Source of the DNA: Collinsella sp. WCA1-178-WT-3 (M1)
Lineage (GTDB): Bacteria > Actinomycetota > Coriobacteriia > Coriobacteriales > Coriobacteriaceae
DNA: 64,000 nucleotides
Assembly: GCF_009696325.1 (NCBI RefSeq)
Contig: NZ_VUME01000007.1
Span: 36,008-100,007 of the forward strand
Reading direction: 5' to 3'
Shown: piece after piece, positions 35,409 through 43,510 of the stretch
How the letters are laid out: the number at the start of each line of letters is the position of its first letter
Numbering within the stretch: the first letter of the stretch is position 1
Program-made: the position numbers and the translations under genes
Notes under the pieces: generated by a model
What the model saw: the letters and a program-made list of their open reading frames with translations, nothing else
What the model was told of the DNA's origin: nothing
Database searches by the model: none

Positions 35409-36253
35409 CAGCTAGCGACCAGAGGGACTGCGGGGACGTCAGAAGCGGCAACGCGGGCGGCAAAACCCGCCTCGGTTAGCTCGACGACCTCGGTAAACGT
35501 TGCGTCAAAGAACTCTTCGGTCAGCAGACGGTACGGCGGATGATCCGGATCGCCGGGGTTTTCGCGCACAATCTCGTGCATAACGCCAATGGTCTTGAGC
35601 ACATACTCTTGTGGAATCGAATACTGACCAAACTGGGCCGCCGCGGTATAGAGGCGATCGGTCGCACGCGGGATAGAAACGATGCCGAGCGTCTTGCCAA
35701 ACCAGTCAAAGTCTCCCTGCTTCTTAATGCGGAACTCCTCGCACGGCTTGCCGCCGCGCGCCTCGAGATATTGATTCACGCGCGTGTTCCACACGGTATC
35801 GGCCACCAGATGCGACCAAACGCCCAGCGTCAAATCGAGCAGCGACTGCGCAACGTCATCGGGCGCGAGCGAAAACTCGGCGGCGCCGGGGCCGTCAACC
35901 GGCTCGGCGTCTTTGTAGCGCTGCGGATAGTGCACCCGATTGAGCCTTTCACGCTCTTCGACAATCGAGGTCGCTGCAGCCGGCGCACCCGTCGGCGCAC
36001 CTTTAAGCAACGGCGCCACATAGGTGTCCCAAAACTCATGCTCGCGTGGCTTAGGAATGGGCTCGGGCTTGGCAAAGTGCGTGATGCGATACGGGATGGG
36101 GTCGGCAATACCGGGAACCATGTAGCCCACAAAAATGTCCGGAACCACGCTGCCAAACAAAAAGGCATTGCGGTCGCGCACGTTATCAGCAAGCGCACCG
36201 GCACGCGCCAGAAGTCGTTCCGTCTGAGCGATATGAATATTCCAACTTGGCAT
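35405..36253 (-). CDS. Zinc-dependent phospholipase C-like protein
   Basis: 282 residues resembling the zinc-dependent phospholipase C / S1-P1 nuclease-like family common in Coriobacteria and Firmicutes. Likely metal ligands are seen in MPSWNIHIAQ (His), LFGSVVPDIFVGYM (Asp), YRITHFAK (His) and VWSHLVADTVWN (His, Asp). No signal peptide is visible, so it is probably cytoplasmic; its substrate is unknown. It lies 79 bases downstream of nikO and could be read through from the nickel operon. Confidence 0.72.
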   Translation of the reverse strand: MPSWNIHIAQTERLLARAGALADNVRDRNAFLFGSVVPDIFVGYMVPGIADPIPYRITHFAKPEPIPKPREHEFWDTYVAPLLKGAPTGAPAAATSIVEERERLNRVHYPQRYKDAEPVDGPGAAEFSLAPDDVAQSLLDLTLGVWSHLVADTVWNTRVNQYLEARGGKPCEEFRIKKQGDFDWFGKTLGIVSIPRATDRLYTAAAQFGQYSIPQEYVLKTIGVMHEIVRENPGDPDHPPYRLLTEEFFDATFTEVVELTEAGFAARVAASDVPAVPLVASC

Positions 36254-36332
36254 AGCTACCCCCGTAAAAACCCGGATAACTATACCATTCGCAGCAAGTC
36301 ACGCGCGCGGCCGCAACCCCACTATGCGGCAA

Positions 36333-37103
36333 CTATTCTGCTGCACCGTTTTCGGTTCCATATGATGGCACGGGAGCCCCGACCACGTGGTGATATCGAT
36401 CGATATAAATCGCACGGGCCCCAAGACGTCGTACTAAATCCTGATGATGCGTGCTCATCAAGACCGTCTTACCGGCAGCAACATAAGCCAGTAGAAAGTT
36501 GACCACGATGTCGCAAGAGTCCTCGTCAAGTCCGTTGGTAGGCTCGTCGAGCACCAGAATATCGGGGTTCATCGACACGACGGCAGCCAGCGCCACACGC
36601 TTCTTTTGCCCGCCCGAAAGCTGATAGGGCGAGGCATCGACCAGATCGGCAACCTGAAACAGCTCCATGGCATCACGGACGCGGCGCCCAAGCTCGTCCG
36701 CCGAAAGCCCCATTTGAGCCGGGCCAAACGCGACCTCCTCGCCGACCGTGGCGCAAAAGAGCTGTGAATCGGCGTTTTGGAACACGAAGCCCACGCGCTG
36801 ATGGAACCGCTGGGCCATCGCGGAATCCTTGAGATATGCCGCATCGACCACATGTCCATCAAACAGGTACGTACCCGCATCCGCAAGCTCAAGGCCGTTG
36901 ATAAGCCGCATGATCGTCGTCTTGCCGCAGCCGTTGGGTCCAAGCAGCGCAACCAGCTCACCGCGATTAACCTGCAGCGACACGCTATCGACCACCGTAT
37001 GGCCCGCATAGGAAAACACCACGTTACGAAACTCGATGAGCGGCGTGGCCTTGGCGCCGGCAGCACCGCTCGCACCCATCGCACCATTTGTATCGTTTGC
37101 CAA
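36333..37103 (-). CDS. nikO: Nickel/cobalt ECF transporter ATP-binding protein
   Basis: 256-residue ABC ATPase of the energy-coupling factor class. Walker A GPNGCGKTT, Q-loop VFQNADSQLF (the ECF pattern), signature LSGGQKKRV, Walker B ILVLDEPTNGLD, switch His in STHHQDL. An Ala/Gly-rich N-terminal tail of about 20 residues is unusual. Last of the nikMN-nikQ-nikO operon. Named CbiO in cobalt systems; the operator upstream favours nickel. Confidence 0.92.
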   Translation of the reverse strand: MANDTNGAMGASGAAGAKATPLIEFRNVVFSYAGHTVVDSVSLQVNRGELVALLGPNGCGKTTIMRLINGLELADAGTYLFDGHVVDAAYLKDSAMAQRFHQRVGFVFQNADSQLFCATVGEEVAFGPAQMGLSADELGRRVRDAMELFQVADLVDASPYQLSGGQKKRVALAAVVSMNPDILVLDEPTNGLDEDSCDIVVNFLLAYVAAGKTVLMSTHHQDLVRRLGARAIYIDRYHHVVGAPVPSYGTENGAAE

Positions 37104-37147
37104 AACGTCGCCCTTCCCTATTCACATCGACGGCTTGACCGCCCGCG

Positions 37148-37984
37148 CTACAGCACCGCGCACAACACGGCGAGCAGCACCACAACGGCCGCATAGACCG
37201 CGTCGCGCCAGCCAAATCCGTTCCGCGCAGGCGCCGGATATGCGCCGGCAAAACCGCGGCAAAGCATAGCCTCGTCCATCGCGCGGCTGCATTCCATCGC
37301 CTTGATAAAGGTCATGCCCATGATACCCGCGATCGAATCGGTACGCGAAAATCCTGCAGGCGCACGGCCAACGCTGCGCAGCAAGACTGATTCGCACAGG
37401 TCGTGCGCCGTGCGTCCCAGCACCTCGATGTGTTTGAGCGCCATATCAAACGTAAAGATAACCTCGTCGGGCAGGTGCAGCATCTTAAGCGCCGCCGACA
37501 TGCGACTCCAGGTAAGCGTCCACGAAACGCCCAGCACCAGCGTCACGTTAATGAATGTCTTGAGCGCAATCTTGAGCATGGCGCCCGTGGCAGAAGCACC
37601 CAGCAGCAGGGCCGGCAGCGCCAAAACCACGGCAAACCCCGCGGCAGCCAACGCCGGCACAAAGGTCGCGCGCAGCCCGCGTACGGGGCGCGCCGCAACG
37701 AGCGCCAACGCGATCGCTGTCATCAGCATCAAGTACAGCGGGCTCTGCGTCAGGCATACGCACAGGACGCAGACGAACATCCCCACCAAACGCACTGGCG
37801 CCGAAACGGAAGAAAGGGCGCGGTCGATAATCGACCCGCCCTTATGCACGCCGCCACCTAGGCGAACCCGCTCAAGCAGGCTCGCCAGGTGCAGGACATT
37901 TTTTTGCATCACACGATGCCGAGCCCCCGCGGGCTCATAACACTGCTCGGCCGCAAGCCAGCTAGGCAGCTCGACCGTCGCCAT
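37148..37984 (-). CDS. nikQ: Nickel/cobalt ECF transporter transmembrane protein
   Basis: 278 residues of the CbiQ/EcfT family. Five to six membrane helices and coupling motifs in the second half (LKHIEVLGRTAHDL and ECSRAMDEAMLCRGFAG, the Ala-Arg-Gly-type signature region). It links the ATPase to the substrate-specific subunit. Overlaps the end of nikMN by 23 bases, so tightly coupled. Confidence 0.9.
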   Translation of the reverse strand: MATVELPSWLAAEQCYEPAGARHRVMQKNVLHLASLLERVRLGGGVHKGGSIIDRALSSVSAPVRLVGMFVCVLCVCLTQSPLYLMLMTAIALALVAARPVRGLRATFVPALAAAGFAVVLALPALLLGASATGAMLKIALKTFINVTLVLGVSWTLTWSRMSAALKMLHLPDEVIFTFDMALKHIEVLGRTAHDLCESVLLRSVGRAPAGFSRTDSIAGIMGMTFIKAMECSRAMDEAMLCRGFAGAYPAPARNGFGWRDAVYAAVVVLLAVLCAVL

Positions 37985-39047
37985 GGGCTCCGCTTTCCTT
38001 AACCGTCAGCGAGATCAGGCGAAAGGCGATGGTGAGCACCGCCACGCCAATCACGCCCGAGAGGATATACATGGCAGCCTGGCCGGCAAAGCCAAGGCCC
38101 TGCTCTTCGGAATAGGCCTGCAGATAATCGCCCGTGGGCAGGGCATCGGCAAAGGTCGGGGTATCGAGACCGACCGAAGTCTGCAGACTGTCGTCACCAG
38201 CCTCCTGAACGGCGGTCGCGGCGCCCTCAGCGTCCCACTCGCCCCAGGCGTCACCCGTGGCAAGCAAGCCGAGCGGCGTGGCCACGACAAGCACGGCGAC
38301 CAGGATGAGCGTGGGGACCAGCGAGGTCTTCTTGGCAGCAGCACCCTCGGCAGCAAGCTGGCCATCGGCGGCCTCGGGCCCGACGATAACGCTCGGCGCC
38401 GTCTTCTTAATGAAACCGTAGATGGCGGCCGTCGCCACGCCCTCGACCACGCCGGCAACCAGCATATGCGGGATCATCATGGCAGGGATAGCAATAGAGA
38501 GCGGGAAGGGGCAGTACAGCGGAGCGCCCGAAGCGTTGGTAAAGAGCATCGGCTGAATACCAAACTCGATCGCCGTGCACAGGGCTGCCAGGCACAGGCC
38601 GACCCAGCCACTCACCGCAGCGGAGACCGCGGTGCCCCAGCTCCTATCGTGCAAACGGCTGTTGAGCGCACGGAACACGATAGCAGCGGCAAACGGCAGC
38701 ACGAAGGCCATGTTAAAGCAGTTGGCGCCAAAGGACAGGATGCCGCCGTCGCCAAACAGCAGCGCCTGCAGCGCCAGCGCGACCGAAACCGCGATGGCCG
38801 CGGCCTCCGGGCCCAGCAGCAGCGCGATGAGCGCGCCGCCGACGGCGTGACCCGTGGTACCGCCGGGCAGCGGCACGTTGAACATCATGAGCAAGAAAGA
38901 GAATGCGGCGCAGATGCCCAGGAACGCCATGTGCTCGCGGTCGAGCGTGACGCGCACCTTTTTGATGCAGTGAACCCAAACGGGCACCATCGCCACTGCC
39001 ATGACGGCATCGGTCTGCGGGGACAGATAATTATCTGGAATGTGCAT
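37962..39047 (-). CDS. nikMN: Nickel ECF transporter S component, NikM-NikN fusion
   Basis: 361 residues. It begins MHIPDNYLSP; the N-terminal Met-His is the metal ligand of the CbiM/NikM family, in which His2 coordinates the ion. Seven or so membrane helices fill residues 10-230. A second part (about 250-361) has a membrane helix, a short extracytoplasmic segment with DTPTFADALPTGDYL and a final helix, like NikN fused at the C-terminus. The substrate is Ni2+ or Co2+; the NikR-type operator supports Ni2+. Confidence 0.9.
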   Translation of the reverse strand: MHIPDNYLSPQTDAVMAVAMVPVWVHCIKKVRVTLDREHMAFLGICAAFSFLLMMFNVPLPGGTTGHAVGGALIALLLGPEAAAIAVSVALALQALLFGDGGILSFGANCFNMAFVLPFAAAIVFRALNSRLHDRSWGTAVSAAVSGWVGLCLAALCTAIEFGIQPMLFTNASGAPLYCPFPLSIAIPAMMIPHMLVAGVVEGVATAAIYGFIKKTAPSVIVGPEAADGQLAAEGAAAKKTSLVPTLILVAVLVVATPLGLLATGDAWGEWDAEGAATAVQEAGDDSLQTSVGLDTPTFADALPTGDYLQAYSEEQGLGFAGQAAMYILSGVIGVAVLTIAFRLISLTVKESGAHGDGRAA

Positions 39048-39104
39048 GTACGCCTCCCGGTTATCGGCGCACGGAATTGCAACGCCGCTTAAATCACCTT
39101 GCCA

Positions 39105-39132
39105 GTGTTACGTATTGTCAGATTCGTAACAC
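39105..39132. promoter_or_regulatory. NikR-type operator
   Basis: Dyad GTGTTAC-N14-GTAACAC (with one more base pair inside: GTGTTACG/CGTAACAC). It matches the spacing and half-sites described for NikR operators outside enterobacteria. It lies 58 bases before the nikMN start and just downstream of the promoter, as expected for a repressor site. Confidence 0.72.
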
Positions 39133-39142
39133 GCCACGGGCT

Positions 39143-39171
39143 ATCATAGCAAAACGGCGCGCTGCCGACAA
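39143..39171 (-). promoter_or_regulatory. Promoter of nikMNQO
   Basis: -35 TTGTCG (39171-39166), 17-bp spacer, -10 TATGAT (39148-39143), immediately upstream of the NikR-type dyad and overlapping the pheT terminator hairpin. Confidence 0.6.
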
Positions 39172-39194
39172 AGCAGCACGCCGTTATGTAATGC
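39153..39194 (-). terminator. Terminator region after pheT
   Basis: Hairpin AACGGCGTGCTGC with its near-perfect complement, then TTTTGC on the minus strand; about 100 bases after the pheT stop. Confidence 0.65.
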
Positions 39195-39293
39195 GCGTGT
39201 CATATATGCAGGCTCAGCAGTGCCTTATACCGAGGATAGCAGTCACGTAAGGCTCGGCAGCAGCCACCGCTGCCCCATACCCCAGTGCAGGGC

Positions 39294-41747
39294 CTAGCCG
39301 CGGACCTCGCCGTTTACGCCCTTGCACACCTTGGTGACGATCTTCTGGTGCGCTTTTTCGACCTCTTCGCTGGTAAGCGTGTGGTCGTCGGAGCGATACG
39401 TAAGCGCAAAGGCCATGGACTTCTTGCCCACGCCCACGCGGACCGGATCGCGGTAGACATCGAACAGACGCACGCCCTCGAGCAGCTTGCCACCGGCGCT
39501 GGTAATGCGGCGCTCAAGGTCCTCGCAAGTCACGGAGTTGTCGACCACGATAGCCAGGTCGTGCTCAACAGCCGGGTACTGCGAGAACTCGCGGTAGTTC
39601 TCCTGGTTGCGGGCGCCCTTGATCAGCTTGTCCAGGTCGAGCTCAAAGGCAACGACGACCTCGTCGATGCCCATGGCCTCGCGCGCCTCGGGGTGGATCT
39701 CGCCGACCCAGCCCAGCACGGTGCCGCCAGACAGAACCTCGGCGGCACGGCCCGGCTGCAAGAAGGCATAGTTCTCGCCCTCGACGGGACGGAAGCGAAC
39801 CTTCTCGATGCGCAGCTGGGCGAGCAGCTCCTCGACGATGCCCTTGCCAAAGAAGAAACGCAGCTTGCGGTACTTCATGTTCCAAGACTGCTCGCTCCAC
39901 TGGCCCGAGAGCACGCCCGCCACGGACTTAGTCTCCTTGGGCAGGCTGGCGTTCTCGCGGCCGTGGAACAGGCTGCCGACCTCGTACAGGTGCACGTTGG
40001 GCGTGCCATGGGCCTCGTTATACGCCACAGACTGCAGCAGACCCGGCAGCAGCGAGCGGCGCATCTCGGTCTGCTCGGCCACCAGCGGGTTCATAAGTAC
40101 CACGGGGCAGCCGCGGCCCTCGGTGGACATGCCGATCTTCTCCAGGTCGCCCGGGGCGGCAAAGCCAAAGGTCGTGGTCTCGTTGAGGCCGCAGGCGCGC
40201 AGGATCTCGCCGACCTTGCGGGTAAGCTTCTGCTCGCGGGTCAGGCCGCCGATGTGGTTCTTGGCAGCCGGGATGGTCGCCGTCACGCGGCCCATGCCCC
40301 ACAGGCGCAGGACCTCCTCGATCAGGTCGATTTCGCGCGGCAGGTCGGGGCGGAAGCTCGGCGGGGTAACCATAAAGTCCTCGCCGTCGCGCTCGACGGT
40401 GCAGCCCAGGCGGGTGAGCGAGCGCTCGATAAAATCGGGCTCGATGTCGGCGCCGCAGATGGCGTGCACGCGGGCCAGGCGCAGCTTTATGCTGTCGATG
40501 GTCTTGGGCGCGGGGAACACATCTACGTAGCCGGGAGCGACCTCGCCGCCGGCGATCTCCTCGATGAGCGCGCAGGCAACATTGGCCACATCCACGCAGC
40601 CGGTCTCATCGACCTGGCGCTCAAAGCGGATGGAGGCGTCGGAGATCAGCGACAGGTCGCGGCTGGTGTGCGAGGTGCGGCCGGCGTCGAAGCAGGCGCT
40701 CTCGACCATCACGTCGACGGTGTCGTCCTCGATCTCGGAATCCATGCCGCCCATAACGCCGGCCAGCGCCACGGGGCGCTCGCCGTCGGTGATAAGGCCC
40801 ATGCCGGCATCGAGCGTGCGCTCCTCGCCGTCGAGCGTCGTGAACTTCTCGTCCTGCTGGGCGGCGCGAACCACCACGCGGCGCCTGCCATCGCGCTCGG
40901 CAAAGGTGTCCAGGTCAAAAGCGTGCAGCGGCTGACCGGTGAGCATCATCACGTAGTTGGTGATGTCGACGATGTTGTTGTGCGGACGCACGCCCAGGGC
41001 GTTAAGGCGCTTGACCATCCAGTCAGGCGAGGGGCCGACCTTCACGTTGCGCACGATGCGAGCGACATAGCGGTCGCACAGGCCCTCGTCGGCGATCTCG
41101 ACCGAAAGCTCGTCGTCGGTCGCGCGGCCGGTCTCCGCCTTGATGGCGGGCAGCTCAACGTGGAAATCGCGATCGAAAATGGCACCGGTCTCACGGGCCA
41201 TGCCAATCATGGACAGGCAGTCGGGGCGGTTGGGCGTAATCTCGCAGTCGAGTACGATGTCGCTCGAGCCCACATACTCGGCAAACGGCATGCCGCAGGG
41301 CGTATCCTCGGGCAGGATCATGATGCCGGAGTGGTCGCCACCCAGGCCGAGCTCGCGCGCGGAGCAGTTCATGCCCATGGACACGACGCCGCGAAGCTTG
41401 CTCTTCTTGATCTTGACGTCACCGGGAAGCACGGCGCCGATCATTGCCGTGACGATGTGGTCGCCGGCCTCAAAGTTCTGCGCGCCGCAAACGATCTGCA
41501 GCGGGGCGGAATTGCCGTCGGCGTCGAGGTTCTTGTCACCCACGTCGACCGAGCACACATACATGTGGTCGCTATCGGGGTGCGGGGTCTTGGTGAGCAC
41601 CTTGGCAGTCACCACGTGGTCGAAGGACTCGCCCACGGTGTCGATCGCCTCGACCTCGGTGCCGGTACGGATATATTCGTCCGAAAGGGTCTTGGGATCC
41701 TCCGGAATATCGATCATGGTCTTGAGCCAGTCGTAAGAAACACGCAT
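39294..41747 (-). CDS. pheT: Phenylalanine--tRNA ligase beta subunit
   Basis: 817-residue beta subunit of the alpha2-beta2 enzyme. N-terminal tRNA-binding OB domain (VTAKVLTKTPHPDSDHMYV), B3/B4 editing domain (about 210-400), B5 domain, catalytic-like domain and a C-terminal anticodon-binding domain (about 725-817, SQYPAVEHDLAIVVD). The ATG follows GAAAGGAGACC. It lies 181 bases downstream of pheS; the gap contains a palindromic element but no obvious T-tract terminator, so the pair is probably one transcript. Confidence 0.96.
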   Translation of the reverse strand: MRVSYDWLKTMIDIPEDPKTLSDEYIRTGTEVEAIDTVGESFDHVVTAKVLTKTPHPDSDHMYVCSVDVGDKNLDADGNSAPLQIVCGAQNFEAGDHIVTAMIGAVLPGDVKIKKSKLRGVVSMGMNCSARELGLGGDHSGIMILPEDTPCGMPFAEYVGSSDIVLDCEITPNRPDCLSMIGMARETGAIFDRDFHVELPAIKAETGRATDDELSVEIADEGLCDRYVARIVRNVKVGPSPDWMVKRLNALGVRPHNNIVDITNYVMMLTGQPLHAFDLDTFAERDGRRRVVVRAAQQDEKFTTLDGEERTLDAGMGLITDGERPVALAGVMGGMDSEIEDDTVDVMVESACFDAGRTSHTSRDLSLISDASIRFERQVDETGCVDVANVACALIEEIAGGEVAPGYVDVFPAPKTIDSIKLRLARVHAICGADIEPDFIERSLTRLGCTVERDGEDFMVTPPSFRPDLPREIDLIEEVLRLWGMGRVTATIPAAKNHIGGLTREQKLTRKVGEILRACGLNETTTFGFAAPGDLEKIGMSTEGRGCPVVLMNPLVAEQTEMRRSLLPGLLQSVAYNEAHGTPNVHLYEVGSLFHGRENASLPKETKSVAGVLSGQWSEQSWNMKYRKLRFFFGKGIVEELLAQLRIEKVRFRPVEGENYAFLQPGRAAEVLSGGTVLGWVGEIHPEAREAMGIDEVVVAFELDLDKLIKGARNQENYREFSQYPAVEHDLAIVVDNSVTCEDLERRITSAGGKLLEGVRLFDVYRDPVRVGVGKKSMAFALTYRSDDHTLTSEEVEKAHQKIVTKVCKGVNGEVRG

Positions 41748-41814
41748 CTAACTGGTCTCCTTTCATCTGTAACGTCTGCAATAAACAGACGGAAAACTCC
41801 AGCTACGGAGACGG

Positions 41815-41930
41815 GTTTCCGAGGTGCCGCAGGTTGCCCCGAAAGAGGAGCGCCGCGTACTTGGGTACGCAAGCGACGGTTTGAGGGGCAAGGTGCGGTG
41901 GCTCGGGAAGCCGCCGGGACAGGTCAACTT
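41815..41930. repeat. REP-like palindromic element between pheS and pheT
   Basis: Imperfect long inverted repeat: GGTGCCGCAGG-TTGCCCC pairs with GGGGCAA-GGTGCGGTG. The inner hairpin GCGTAC-TTGGG-TACGC is strong. Related in motifs (GTTTCC, GGGACAGG) to 30512-30606. It lies within the pheS-pheT mRNA and could set the ratio of the two subunits or block 3' decay. Confidence 0.6.
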
Positions 41931-43005
41931 AAAACTGATTCAGGAAACGCATATCGCCTGTCATGAGCGTTCTGAGGTCGGGCAGGTCGTAGCGCAGGGC
42001 AGCGACGCGCTCGGCGCCAATGCCAAAGGCGAAGCCGGTGTACTTCTCGGGGTCGATGCCGCAGTTGATCAGGACGTTGGGGTCGACCATGCCGCAGCCC
42101 AAGATCTCGATCCAGCCGCTGTGCTTGCAGAAGTTGCAGCCCTTGCCGCCGCAGACGTGGCAGCTCACGTCCACCTCGCAGGAAGGCTCGGTGAAGGGGA
42201 AGAAATGCGGGCGGTAACGCGTCTTGCGGTCCTCGCCAAACATGCACTTAACAAAGTAGTCGAGCGTGCCCTTAAGATCGCCAAAGGTGATGCCTTCGTC
42301 GACGACCAGGCCCTCGATCTGGTTGAACTGCGGCAGGTGACAGGCGTCGGCCGTGTCGGGACGGTAGACGGTGCCCGGGCAGATCATGTAGATGGGCGGC
42401 TTCTGCGACTCCATGGTGTGAATCTGCACGCCCGAGGTCTGGGTGCGCAGCAGCACGTCGGACTCGCCGTGGGCATGCGCCTCGGGGTGCGCGACGCTGC
42501 CGGGGTTGTTGTCGACCACATAGAAGGTGTCGCGGGCCGAGCGGCTCGGGTGATCCATGGGGGCGTTGAGCGCGGTGAAGTTGTAGTAGGAGGTGTCGAC
42601 CATGGGACCGGACTCGACGGTGTAGCCGATACCGCTAAAGATATCCTCGGCCTCCTCGATGATCTGCTTGATCAGGTGCTGGTGGCCGATCTGCGGACGA
42701 ATGCCCGGCAGCGTGATGTCGACGGCCTCGTGCTCGAGTGCGTGCTTGAGGGCGGCGGCCTTCATCTCGGTGGTGCGCTCGTCGAGCATGCCCTCGATCA
42801 GCTGGCGCATCTCGTTGGCGCGCTTGCCCATCACGGGGCGATCCTCGGGGGCGAGCTTGCCCATCATGCGCATCAGGCCGGTGATGCGGCCCTTGCGGCC
42901 GAGCAGCTCAACGCGCGCAGCCTCGAGCTTGGCGGCGTCGTCGGCGCCTGCGACGAGCTCCTTGGCCTCTTCCTCGAGTTTGACCAGATCATCAATCAGA
43001 CTCAT
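41929..43005 (-). CDS. pheS: Phenylalanine--tRNA ligase alpha subunit
   Basis: 358-residue catalytic subunit. N-terminal coiled coil (about 1-85), class II core with APMDHPSRSARDTFYV, motif 2 GTVYRPDTADACHLPQFNQ, and motif 3 with FGIGAERVAALRY. A CHVCGGKGCNFC cluster before the last motifs looks like a zinc knuckle. The ATG at 43005 is chosen because AAAGGGAAG precedes it; the upstream open frame runs through the T-box leader and is not coding. Controlled by the T-box. Confidence 0.96.
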   Translation of the reverse strand: MSLIDDLVKLEEEAKELVAGADDAAKLEAARVELLGRKGRITGLMRMMGKLAPEDRPVMGKRANEMRQLIEGMLDERTTEMKAAALKHALEHEAVDITLPGIRPQIGHQHLIKQIIEEAEDIFSGIGYTVESGPMVDTSYYNFTALNAPMDHPSRSARDTFYVVDNNPGSVAHPEAHAHGESDVLLRTQTSGVQIHTMESQKPPIYMICPGTVYRPDTADACHLPQFNQIEGLVVDEGITFGDLKGTLDYFVKCMFGEDRKTRYRPHFFPFTEPSCEVDVSCHVCGGKGCNFCKHSGWIEILGCGMVDPNVLINCGIDPEKYTGFAFGIGAERVAALRYDLPDLRTLMTGDMRFLNQF

Positions 43006-43059
43006 GTCTTCCCTTTCGTCTCTTGCGTTCCCCGCTCGCCAGGACGACTGCCGCCGTCT

Positions 43060-43390
43060 GGCGTTGCAAAAACGCGGCCCGGTTCGGTAACAAAAAACCG
43101 TCCTCGGGCATGTGCATTGCCCAAGGACGGTTGAATTCCGCGGTACCACCTTGTTTGACCCGGCGGATGTCTGGCCCGCCGTGCCCACTCTGTGCCCCTT
43201 ATCGCGAGGCTCACGGCTTCCCTACTGAGGCTTCGCCGCCGCTGGCCGCGCGCCCGTTGAGGTTGCTGCTCGGGAGTGAACGCTTGGCCCTTGCCACCGC
43301 AGGAAGGCTTGCAGCCCATGACCTTCCCTCTCTTGCCGGCGACGCGGCGGGCAAAACCCTCTCCGTCAACGCATTGGGCTATAGGATAAC
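43060..43390 (-). ncRNA. T-box leader of pheST
   Basis: The T-box sequence AAGGTGGTACCGCG lies at 43152-43139 on the minus strand, followed by a terminator hairpin (43098-43130, stem CCGTCCT/AGGACGG with inner GGGCA/TGCCC) and six T residues. Stem I lies upstream (about 43255-43372), closed by GTTGA/TCAAC. A UUC codon followed by A at 43280-43278 is a plausible phenylalanine specifier. Uncharged tRNA-Phe should stabilise the antiterminator and allow pheS transcription. Confidence 0.9.
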
Positions 43391-43510
43391 ACATTCTGCG
43401 AGCATATCGCCGCGTTCCGTTTTGTTCGCACTGGGTACAAGGCAGGTAGCTGTGCAAACTGGCCGCACGCCCACCCGTGGCGTCCGGTCTGCGAGATCAA
43501 GGATATAGGT
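43391..43510. other. Divergent region between the pheS T-box and the M32 gene
   Basis: Contains the start of the T-box transcript on the minus strand and the upstream region of the carboxypeptidase gene on the plus strand. No well-matched promoter hexamers stand out. Confidence 0.35.

Noticed and set aside
39285..41966. 893-residue plus-strand frame
   Set aside because: Antisense to pheT with the same reverse-strand composition; no ribosome site.
43006..43188. Extended pheS reading frame
   Set aside because: It would translate the T-box and terminator; the ATG at 43005 has a proper ribosome site.
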